Assembly (NCBI GenBank): GCA_029204225.1
Contig: CM055101.1
Span: forward strand, 59,194,094-59,258,093
From: Diphasiastrum complanatum
Lineage: Eukaryota; Streptophyta; Lycopodiopsida; Lycopodiales; Lycopodiaceae
DNA length: 64,000 nt
Reading direction: 5' to 3'
The notes under the pieces are model-generated. The model ran no database searches, was not told the DNA's origin, and worked only from the letters and a program-made list of their open reading frames with translations. The stretch's first letter is position 1. Every line of letters starts with the position of its first letter. Both the position numbers and the translations under genes were made by a program. Positions 13,801 through 25,400 of the stretch are shown in pieces.

Positions 13801-16800
13801 TCGTGAAAAAAAATTTAATTTAATTTTTTGTTTTTTTGGAAAAATAGCCTATGGCTGAAATTTTTTTACGGGAGCAATGGTCAAACCAGCGTTTTGCCTC
13901 CCAGAAGTGTAGTAGATAGGGTTCAAACGGATAAAAGTCAATGCTATTTGGTTGTTATTTGCTTGGTTCTCAGTAATTGTTAATGCTACAGTTTGGGCTA
14001 TCAACTCTGTGGATGATGATCACTTTTGCAATCATTTCACTGGAGATGTGAGTGCAATGTGCATACAATTGGGGGCATAAATATTGGACCCTTATCGGCG
14101 CGCATTTGGACCCCATTTTAATCTATGGGGGGGTGCTGTTGAAATAAATGCCTATTTTGCCCCTTGAGGCTTGTATACTTGTAACCTGTAAGTTGTGCAT
14201 AAGACGTGGGGGTAAAACATTTATGTACGTAGTACACCCCACTTGTGCTAATTAGGCAAGTAATAACAAGTAGGTTGAGGACCCTTATGGTTAGAATTAG
14301 CAAGACACCACCTCTATACATTACATGCTAAATGTAGCCCAAAGTTTGGAGGGGTTTCCATGCCCTAGTATTTGAATAATCATTCAATTTGTGTGAACTT
14401 TGAAGTCCTCTCTCTCTTGCTTTTGTGTTCTACTCCATAGCTGGTTTTTTCAAGCTTTCATAGTGTGCTTACTATGCTGTTATGATACTCCATAGCTAGG
14501 CCTTGGAATTTGTCAAGTGCCCCCCCTAGTATTGTCGCCGGGGGGGGCGGGGGGGGGGTCGGCGACAGCCACCTAGGCCCCCCTTAGCGGGGGGATTGGG
14601 GGGCAGTGCCTCCCAAAGCAAAAAGCGAGGTACAATTGCTCTACAGTTCTCTATCTCTGTCCCACTGGAACCATATGTGATCGTCATGAACAAGCTAGAG
14701 GTTAATTTTGAATTTTTATCCTTGACAGAACCCAACATGGATTAATGCACCTGAACTGGACCATCCTGTACCCGAAACATTCGGCAAACCACACAGTAAT
14801 AATGCTCTTAATTAGAGCTTTCATCTGATACCCATATTGCCCAAGAAAAAAAAAACGATTCTAAACGATTCTAGAATGTTTCCGAATCGCGATTCTAAAC
14901 CGCGATTCGGAACGCGATTATGAATCGTAGTGCATCTATGATCTTAACTGCAATACTAAATCAACCAAGAAAGCTTGAGAAAGTTAGCTATGGAAAACAT
15001 GAATTACAAGGAGCATTGCGTAAGCACCTCACAACACCAAAATTTACAAAAGAAAATGAATAGCTAAAGAGAGAGAGGAGGGTGAGGGTCCTCCAAGTCC
15101 TTTGTAAGGCAAGCAATACATGCATGGAAAGTATACGTTTCAATCATAAGAGTGAGCTACTTGGCCAAGTGGGCCACTTCACTATTTTATTTAAGTTACA
15201 AATAGGGGTCATGTATTTGATTAATAACATGTCCCATAAATAATGTACAGCTTATAACATAATTAGTGCTTAGCCAAAGGGGTAAAATAGGCATTACTCT
15301 TCAACACCCCCCCTTAATGGCAATTTTATTTCAGCTAACATCCAACAAAGTTCTGTACTTCTCAAACTTATCTTTACTAAGATGTTTAGTAAAGATATTA
15401 GCAATCTAATCGTTGGTGTTGCAATACGTTAGCTCAATCTCATCACTGTGCACTTTTCCTTGTATAAAGTGCTAGTCCACCTCTATGTGTTTTGTCTGTG
15501 CATGGTAGACTGGATTTCTTGCAAGCTGAATGCAGCTTTGGTTATCACAATGTAATGGAAGGAAATGCATGTTTTGGATTATCTTTTCTTTCAGAAAGAT
15601 TCTTGCTTCTCATCTCCTCCTGTAAAACAAGAGCACATAACTCCCCAAAGGTTGGGAGTTGGGCCCTAGCAGAAAGGGCATCACATAGTCTTGACAGTTG
15701 AATGACAAACTATTCAAGACTATGGAAACAATACCTCCTATCACTTACTATCTCTCCCACTGAAGCAAGCTGGTCCATAAGATCCTTGACCTTTGTGATG
15801 TGATCATTGATTGTTGCACCTGCTTCCATCTTGAGAATGTGTAACCTGTTTTGCAAGTAAATAAGCTGAGCTGAATCCACTATTTTAAACATAGACTTCA
15901 GAATGCTCCAAGCTTCCATTGCATCCTTTGCATTGCAAATATGAGGAATAAAGTCGTCTTTGACAAGAAGATTGATCACCATATGAGCCTTCTGTCTCCT
16001 ACTAATGTGGTCCTTCAATTCAGGTCAAGATGTAGGTACAGGCTCTCTACCTGTAACTATCTCCCAACATTTCTTGTCCATCAAGATGTTAGCCATCTTG
16101 AACTTCCACACTTTGTAGTTTGTGCAATCGTGTCTGCTTGATTCACCCAACAAACTCTCTCCAAGACTAGCCACACTAAAATCTTTGCTCAAACAGAAGC
16201 TCAGCCTGAAAGGAATTAGAAAAGAAACAACTTCCAGCACCTCGGGTATCACCCCAAACTAGGGTATGTAGCCACTTCAAGGCAACCCTTCAGCTCCTTC
16301 TTTTGACTTTGCCACTTCATATGGCCTTCCTTGCTAGCACAAGCACTAGACGTCACTGGATCAAAAACCAAAAGCTCCTAAAGAAAGTGCGCCCTACTTT
16401 TGTGTAAGCTCCTCCAAAAAGTCTTCCCAAAACTCAGCCAAATTAAAATGTTTTTGGATCATCCCACTCTCCTTGCCAATAGCTCTCCAACAATACAAGA
16501 CTCAACTTGATCTGACTTCTCTAGATCAAAAGCGCTCTCTTACAAGATGGAGGTGCTTGTGGAAGATGAGAATCTTCTCAAGAATCTAAGCACTCACAGA
16601 CTCACAGGCTAGACAACCTGCTCTGACACCATGATGAATTGCAAGACCTAGCTATGGAGTATCTTAACTGCAATAGTAGATCAACCAAGAAAGCTTAAGA
16701 AACTTAGCTATGGAAAACATCAAATACAAGGAGAATTGCATAAGCACCTCACAACACCAAAAGTTGAAAGAGAAAATGAATTGCTAGAGAGAGAGAGGAG

Positions 16801-18906
16801 GGCGTGGGTCCTCCAAGTCCCTTGTGAGGCAAGCACCTCAAGTACATGCAGGTGTCAATCATAAGAGTGAGCTACTTGGCCAAGTGGACCACTTGCACTA
16901 ATTCACTTAAGTTACAAATAGGGGGGTCTCCTGTATTTAACTAATTGCATGTCCTATGAATAACGTACAAGGAACTCTGTTTGACGTGAACCAGTCCTGG
17001 CATTAAAATTGCAAATCAATAATATATGACCCCGCTCTAAATAACAAATAATATCAAAGGATAAATCAGCATATGGAAAATTGGCACCTCAGCAAAAGAA
17101 GATGTCACAGGAGGAAAGTACTATGCAAACCTTCCACTGGAGGCTTAGAAGCCCGTTCTGTGACTCTTTTGGGCCGGAAGTACTGTTCGTTCCATACAGT
17201 ACGTACTAGGTCGGAACGTTTTTTTTAAATTTAAAAAACAGGTATAAAGTGCCACCTGCTGGCCGCAAGCTTCGTTCTTGATATTACATTGAGGGACGCT
17301 AGATATCAGAAATGCTGGAAAATATACAGTTCAAGCAGAAACAAAATTGTACTAGCTATTTGAACCATGGCTAGTACTGGGGTGATCATAAGGACCAGCT
17401 CGATCTGTATAGTTTCCCTTGGACCGCAATGGACCACCAGCACCATATCGGTTGCTGTCACGTCTTCCATCTCTGTCATATCCTTTATCTCGATGTCCAT
17501 GTCTTGTCTGACGCTAGATAATGCATATCTTGTCTAACTCATGCAACTAGGAGTCTTGGAAGCCGCTATTTTTATGTGATTGTGTGCTGATACAGAGCTG
17601 CTTGTAGCCAAAAAATCTGGCAAAAATGAATGAAATTTTTGCAGCTAATGCTGATCCTAGGATCGCTATCTGAGCCACGTTCTTAAGATCTGTAACAGTT
17701 TGCTATATTTAACCTGTGCCTAACAAGTAATGTTTTGTTTTGTCATGCAGAGTTCACAGCTGGGGTGCTCTTGTAAAGAGACTAAGTGCTCACCCGAGTC
17801 ATGTGATCATGTGCTTCTTTTTGATTCAGACAACACGGATGCCTGTGATATTTATGGGCAGTCGATGCATGGAAGGTTCCCATATACTATTTCTGGTCAA
17901 ATTATTCTGCAAGTAAGTGTACTTTTGCTGCTACCTACTGGTGGTTTTATGATACAAAAGGCTGCACTTGTTTTGTTGTTGGGGGAAGTGTTAATCTAAT
18001 TCTCTGCCAATATTCTTGTTAAGAAATGTTACAAAAAAATAGGCTTTGTATTGTTTAGGGTTTAGGGTTTAGGGTCGACGTCACGTGGGCAACTAGTCGG
18101 AGCATGTCTTGGTAGATGTCCGCCGACACAACGAACGGAAGCTAGAAGGAGGATTTCACGAGAGCCAGTGAGAGATAATGGGTAGACTACCGGAGCTGCA
18201 GCTACGTGCCCTCATAGTCCTCGGACCTGCTCCCCCCTGACCAAGTTGGCGTGGGCGAGGAAACGCAACGGATTGGAATTAACTTCACCGTAGAACAACT
18301 TCCCATGGTCCGGGACAGGGTCCCTCGTCGTCGGGCCAGCCAGTAGGTCTTTTGGTTCCGGGTAGTGAACGACACAGTTATGATGACCATCCACTCCACT
18401 GGCGACCATTCACTCCCTGTAGTGCTTGGAGAAATGGGACCGTCGGACGGATAGCTGCAGAACTAGTTCATTTGGATTGACCTAATTGCGTTTCTAACCC
18501 GTCGAACGACCATTTTGACCGGACGATGCCCAAATCGGGCCAGGCTCGGTCCCCTGAGTACGTACCCGCTCTACGAACCAGTGGACTGTATTCCTGGACC
18601 ATTGATACATTCTACGCAGGTTTAAGTGTATGCTGCGAAAGTGCAGCTTTGATGTTGAACCTGCACATACCTGTGGTGCAATGCCTACGACACAATGAGG
18701 ACGTGGGTGGGGTTGATGATGTTTATGGATGATGATTATGCTTGTGGCTTGTTTTGATGGTTATGGCTGTGGGGTTGTGGGTTTAGGGTGATTTGTTAGG
18801 GTTTGGGGTGTTGTGTTAACTGTGCCATTTGTTGGGGTGTCGGGTTTAGGGTCTTATGTTAAATGGTTGAACATGATGCATATGTTTTGAATGAGATGCA
18901 TATGTG

Positions 18907-18953
<47 letters not shown>

Positions 18954-21900
18954 TTGCACGGAGCAAACCATTTTTGACTAACAATTCAAACTTCACAGAG
19001 CTAACCATTTGTAAGCAACCACAATAAATTAGCCATGACACAAATAGACTGTAAAAAAAATATATACATCTCATTTGATGCCACTGTACACGATGCTAAA
19101 ATGTGTATCAGTATCTACAAGTCTGCGCTAAACAAATCATCCCTCTGCGTGCCAGATGCATCTGCAGGGGTGTCAAACACAAAGTCTGGCTCGGAGTCTG
19201 GAGGCATTTGGGACTCCTCTAGGTCTGGGCCAATGCCTGCCAAGAGACGACTAGAAAAATCATCGGTGCGTCCCCTCTTGGCTGGCCTGCCTCTGGGTTT
19301 GCCGGAAGGAACCCTCTGTGGTACACTCCTGCCTGGGGGTCTCCCTCTGCCACGGGGGGGTCTCTGGGAGGAACTGCCTGCCTGTGATGCTCTGAGTCGT
19401 CTCTGCGCTATCTGTCTCTGGGCAGCAGCCTCTGTCTCCCTCGCAAACTCTGACCAGCCATCATCTGAAAGGGGGCGTGATGCGGGGGTACTGGGTGGGG
19501 CACGTGGACAATCCCCTGCTAAGTCGACCATCTCGTCTGAATCATATGTGGGCTCATCATCAGAGGAGGGCAATGGAACGTCAGTAGGGAGGGTGGTGGT
19601 CTCATCGACATCGGCATCATCCTCGGGCTCACCCCGCAGAGCACGCCGAACAACATCATCCGGATTAAGCTCTGGCTCATGATCTGCCGCTGCAACCAGG
19701 CACTCATCGGGATTGACCTGCACAAGTCAATCATTCGTGAGAATAACCGAAGCAACCGTGAGGGCATTAAACTGAATGTCTCAAACCAATACGAAAGCAA
19801 AACGACAGAGCAACGAAATACCTGCAGCAGTAGGGCGTGTGCGCCTCCTGCCCTCATGCTCTCCGTGATGCCTCGAGCCACTCTGGTGTTGGTGTTGCAG
19901 TACACCAGGTCATTGCACCGCTCCGTCGTCAGACGGTTCCACCTGTTCGTGTGAACAAGGCTGAACGCTGACCAGTTCCGCCCGCACACGCAAGCAGAAC
20001 AGTCCTGCATTAATTGGCAACAACTCGAGTGAGTACCGACCTTGTAGAGAAAATGCGAAAACTGGTTGGATGAATGAGATCAGACAACGTACTTGTGAAA
20101 GGACTGTAGCGCGAGCGTCCTCAGGTCTGGCTGCCCGGCACCGTAGCTCTCCCACCATGATACAGGCAAGAGCCTATTCTCTCGAACACATGCAAGGTCC
20201 TCGCCGAACAACCCCAGAGAGTGCCTATAGTTGAGCAACGATATGCTTGAGTACACTTGAGCCCGCGCAGGGAAATTGAACGAACGACAACGTACGATAG
20301 ATCAAGAGTTTACCTGTAACCAAGCCTCTGCACCTCGAGCCTGCTACGGAACCCAGTGTCGCTGCTGAGGAGGCGGATGTATGCGAACCAGTCCGCACGT
20401 AGCTCTTCATCATCGTACTGCCTCTCGCTCTGAAAAAGCGGATGCAGTATGTGGGCCACATTGTGAATGGGCCAATGAAACTTCTCACATCGCCGCTGCC
20501 ACAAGTGCCTGATAGGCTCCAACCTGTTGTCCAAACCACGTGGAGGCAATAGTTACATACCATCGTGTTGCGGCAGCAAGACGAAACAGAGTGCGAAATG
20601 GAAGTAAGGATGGTGAGACGAAAAAAAGTTATACCTGGCAGGGTCCAGCTCGGAATGCTGGAGAGACTCGCCTATGCGGTCCATGAACTCGTAGATGAGG
20701 CCCATCGTGCACCCCTCGCGATCAACGAGCCTCAGAACAGAGTAGATGGGGTGCATGATGTCCATCAGCTACTGCATATCCACCCAGAAAGGCTCCATGA
20801 ATAAGATGTCGTGGAAGGCCAAGCCCTCTGGGGTCGTGAACAGGTAGGTCCATGGCGGTGAACTCTGCCGAAGTGGCCATGTGCCGCACCCTTGAGCTTG
20901 TGTAGCCGCTCAAGCATGATGAACTGGTAGGCGAAGCGGGTGCGAGCGGGCTTCTTCAAGTCGAGCCTGCATTGACAAACGGAATGAGAGGCACACATGA
21001 AACGAGCCAAAAAAAAAGAGCATCTTGACGAGCCAAAAAGTAAGTGGCAGCTTACCTGTTGAATGTGCGGAAAAGCGCAGTCATGCGGCGCTTGCGTGTG
21101 ACGAAGTCCATGACCGCAAGTGCCCTCGTGAGAATGTCACTGACCCAAGGCAGGCGCCCGATGGAATGCAGGAGGAGGTCCAGTGAGTGTGCGGCGCATG
21201 GCGTCCACACGATGGAGGGGTAGTCTGCCATAAGAAGCTCCCCCATACTGCAGCAATTGGACGCATTGTTCGTCACAATCTTTCGCGATACATTCACACG
21301 ATCAGTTCTCAGCTCGGAAACACATTGCAATCAATCGAAAACTACGCAGAACTATTGTATCAACGTCAAGCAGCAAATGAGCAAGCAACTAATGAAAGAA
21401 TATTATACCTGGACAACGCGCTGTGGTCCGATCTCCTCTATCGCCGCGCGAATGATATTGTAAATGTACTCGGCCGAATGCACTCTCCCTGCCTCAGAGG
21501 CGTCGATGCTGCGCAAGAACATGGAACTGTAACAACTGGAAACAATCACGTTGATGAGTGGACGTCTGCGACGATTAGTCCACCCATCAGCCATGATGGA
21601 ACAGCCGTATCTATCCCAAGCCTCGTGCAGTGCGGCCAGTCCTGGAGCAAAGGGCCTCGTAGGGTGTCGGCTGTGGGTGGTGTGTAGCAGGGCCCGCAGA
21701 CTGCAACTTTCGAGACAGCCTCTCGAAAGATGCGGGATGATGCCATGATAAAGGGGAGGTTCAGGTCATAGAACATCTGTGCTATGGTCCTGGTGGCCTA
21801 TCTGTGTTGCCCCTCTCTGAAAGATCCCGACATGGACATCTGTCTGGTGCCTTGGGATGTGGATGGCTGGGATGATGCGGATGGACGATGCGGATGTCGA

Positions 21901-22376
21901 GGTGGTGGCATAGGTGCAGGTGCGGAAGCGGAGGATGTGGACGGGCCGTGCAGATCTGACGGTGATGGCAGAGGCGTACGTGCAGCAGTGGAGGCCGTGG
22001 ATCCATGGGGAGTACTGGTGGAGGCGGATGCGGGGCCGGGGGCAGATGCGACGGTGGGGGCGGTGGCGCTGGGTGTACCAGTGGCAGGGTCGGTGGCAGT
22101 GGGTGCACCAGTAGAAATAGAGTCCGTGGCATGTGGACGGCTCGCCGGGCTCAGCAGCTGTCTCAGAATATGTCTCCATAATGTGAGCCCTCTCCGCAGC
22201 GGGGATGACCATACAAATGCCAATCCCGTAGCGTCCCCCCGTGGGTCGGACTCGCAACCCCCCCAGATGTGCTCGAACCCGAGAGGCGTTCCCTGTGAAC
22301 TGCTTTCGACAAAAAGGGCAACGCCCCTTTTTGTTGGGCATGACCTCCACCTCATCCCAAATGGGACGAGTAGCCA

Positions 22377-22420
<44 letters not shown>

Positions 22421-25400
22421 GCACACACACAGAAGCACTAAAATCCAAGCTCTCTCCCGCCCTAAACCCTAAACCCCAAACCCAAGCACCCTTGAACCTA
22501 AATCCTAAACTCACACACACACACTGTGCACACACACAAATCCTCTCTCTCTACGTTCCTCACTCTCTGTCTCTTCCTCTCTCTCTCTCACACATTGATC
22601 ACCACACACACACAACTGAATGCACACAAATCAACACACAATTTTCACATACAATTTTCTCACACACACAAACACCATCTCTCTCTCTCTCTATCACTCT
22701 ATGCTCTCCCCCACTCTCCCTCTTCCGCCCTCTTCCTCCCTCTGCCTGCTCTCGGGTTTTGCGGACTGTCAACAGGGCCCGCGGGTTTTTGCTTCTTTTT
22801 TTTAAAAAAAACGTGTCCGGGGCCCAGACGAGTTCTGGGCCCCGGACGCGTCCAGCCTTCAAAAAAAAAAAAAATTAAAAAAAAAAGGACGCAGACCCCG
22901 CGTCCAGGGGTCGGACGTGTCTGGGTCCAGGCGTCGGACGCGGACGCAGACGCGGCCATTTTGGCTCGGACCCTCATGTCTAATACATATCATAGAATCA
23001 GGTGGTACTACCATTATGGTGCCGCCCTCAGACTCACGGTACTAGGGCGGCACCAATAAATAATATTTTTTATTATTATATTTTTAAATTTTCTAATAAA
23101 AACCCCTTTTATTAATGTAAATTGGGGTAAAAAATTCTGAAAAAAAAAGGTTTAGGGTTTAGAAAAAAGGGGGGACTGTACAGGGGGCATTGTGGGGGAG
23201 CAGACCTTTGGGTCAATGGGAGTGCAGCATGTGGGAGAGCAACAAATCCGGACAGGTACACCGTCACATGGGCACTGTGGGGGAGCATACCACGGACCCA
23301 ATCAGAGTGCAGCACGTGGGGGAGCAACACATGGGGGCAGGTACAGTAGCACATGGGCACTGTGGGGGAGCAGGCCATGGGGCCAATGGGAGTGCAGCAC
23401 GTGGGGGAGCAACAAATGGGGGCAGGTACAACGGCACATGGAGGGATCATCAACAACTGCACATGGGAAAACAGGTTGTGGTGTTAAATAGGCACTCACG
23501 AGGTTGTGAGAGAGCCAGTGAGAGCCATTGAGAGGCTGTGAGAGGCTGTGAGAGCCAGTTTGAGAAACAGGGTGTCGTGAGATGGCGGAGCGCATACCAC
23601 CGAAGCCTGAGGGCGAAGCCACGAGGAAGATGTCCGAAGCCACAATGAAAGGCATCGGAAGCAAGAGGCAGACATTGCAGAGATGTTGCGACAGACTCGA
23701 TAGAGACACCCAGAGCTGCAGATCCTCGCCCCCGCTGTGGCCCCTGCCCCCGTTGTCGAGCTGGATTTGGATGAGCAGATCAGAATGAAGACAACTCATC
23801 ATGGTTAGGGAAAGGGCGGCCCGCCGTCGGGCTAACCAAGAGGCAGATCGGGCTAACCGGGAGAGCGACAGAAGAATGCACCTGACGACAGCGAGGAGTC
23901 AATGGAGGATCTGTAGAATAGATAGGATCCAGCCGTATGTGGCTGAATGTTGTTATGTAGTTTTCGGCAGCAGATGAGGCAACATTTAGTGTTTAACACA
24001 GTGTAAAGAACAGCCCCAGCCATATATGGCGGGATACGTATTGTTATTTTGATACAACTGTTGAATTAATGTTCAGTGTGTTTTTGTGCAACGCGTGCCT
24101 GGGAAATTGCAATGTAATACATGTGTTTATGAAATGCTATCAAGGGGGGTGTATTTTTGTGAAGTGCATCTGCTATCAATCTCTGTAGTTGAAACTAATT
24201 GAAAATACAATTCAAACACGCACATACCATTCAAAATAAAATTGAAAACAGAGCATCACATTTACAAACTGAAAAATACACAATGTGCAGCAAATAAAGT
24301 ACGTCCAACATTGGATATAATATGTAAAATGGTCTGAATACAGTGTTCGACCATCTGGCCGCCAAACATGGAACATGATATCAAACTGCTAAAAATAAAA
24401 TAACAGAGCTACAATCAATGCTCTGGCTCTGACTCAGATGAATGCTCCTAAGACAACTCAGGGCCCCGAGCTGACTCTCGCAATCGATATCTATGCCTGT
24501 CTGGAACCGGCATGGGCTGTGTATCCGAGGAGGACTCGTCATCCACATCCTCCCAATCTGCCTCTGCATCAGACCCCAAGCAAGCCAGACCAACTAGACC
24601 TGCTCCAGCTGGCTGTGATAGTGCACCTTTGCCTGCAGCTCGGGCCCTGCGAGGTCGTCCTCTCTTCCCTGGCTGTTTCCTTGCTCTGCCTTTCTTGTTC
24701 GGTGCACCCTTGGGCTTTCCTGGTCTCTTGCGGACGAGGGGAGCCGTCAATGCCTCATCACCCCCATTCAAATCACCTGGCTGGCTAGGCTGGGCCCAAG
24801 CTGAGGCTGGCTGGGATAGAGAAGCCAAAGAGGGGTGTCCCTGTGCAGCTGATAGAGGAGGATGAGCCCATGGAGTGTGTGCCCGTAAGGTTGCTGCTGG
24901 TGGAGGAACTGGCTGTGGAGGGGCCGTTCCTGCAGGAGGCAAGTACTGCAGCGATATGTATTGAAAGGGGCGCTGTGGTGGCCGACACTGGTACATCCTG
25001 GGTGCTGCCAAAGGAGGAGCCAGTGGAGTGGGTGTTGTCAAAGGAGGAGGATGTGCCATGGGTGTTGCCACTGGAGGAGCCACTGTGGATGTGGGCGCTG
25101 CAAGAGAAAACCTGGGCACAGATGGTGGCCTGCCATGGAGACCTAGTGCTGTAGAAGTGGATGGCGATGGAGGGGCTGCAGGCCTCAATGGCATTGGTGG
25201 CACATATAAACCCTCTGAGGGGGCGGAGGAACTGCAGGCACCTCATGTAGCTGCTCTGGCTGAGACTGTGTAGGGCATGCTGGCTAGAGAGGATGGGGGC
25301 GCCCTGACGCTCGGCATCTGTTGGGCCTCTGAATCCAACGTGGCAATCAAGTCGTCCAGGTGGGCATCCGAATACAAATGCTCTGGGCTCTGGGCTCCAA

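Larger units (their letters stand above)
13700..16969 (-). mobile_element. Internally deleted Ty1/copia element, - strand, with a nested MITE and solo LTR
   Basis: The left LTR (13700-15306 including the nested insertion) and right LTR (16632-about 16969) share long identical runs (for example GCTATGGAGTATCTTAAC and AGTGAGCTACTTGGCCAAGT). On the - strand the primer-binding site TGGTGTCAGAGC lies next to the right LTR, and a polypurine tract (AAGGGGGGG) next to the left LTR. Between them remain a gag fragment (16252-15708) and the end of RNase H (15500-15360); the rest of pol is deleted. The outer end of the right LTR (about 60 bp) is lost, so a target duplication cannot be checked. Confidence 0.8.
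17913..19034 (+). other. Intron 6, first part: unassigned, with telomere-like repeats
   Basis: Contains three tandem TTTAGGG units at about 18053-18075 and more single ones near 18784-18855. The stretch 18280-18400 shares words with the tandem repeat at 32749-33080 (GTAGGTCTTTTGGTTCC, then GTGAA-GAC-CA). No coding gene is recognised. Confidence 0.5.

Noticed and set aside
19035..19682. A + strand gene opposite hAT copy 1
   Set aside because: It is the antisense shadow of the GC-rich C-terminal tail of the - strand transposase; the splice sites and hAT motifs lie on the - strand.
21784..22878. A 364-codon + strand gene
   Set aside because: It is antisense to the Ser/Pro-rich linker of hAT copy 1 and then runs through CT/CA repeats. 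Its composition is low complexity.
23190..23531. A Gly/His-rich repeat protein
   Set aside because: The frame follows an 84-85-bp minisatellite; the open frames exist in several phases because the unit lacks stops.
24512..25273. + strand frames rich in Gly, Val and Glu
   Set aside because: Shadows of the Pro-rich tail of hAT copy 2 on the - strand.
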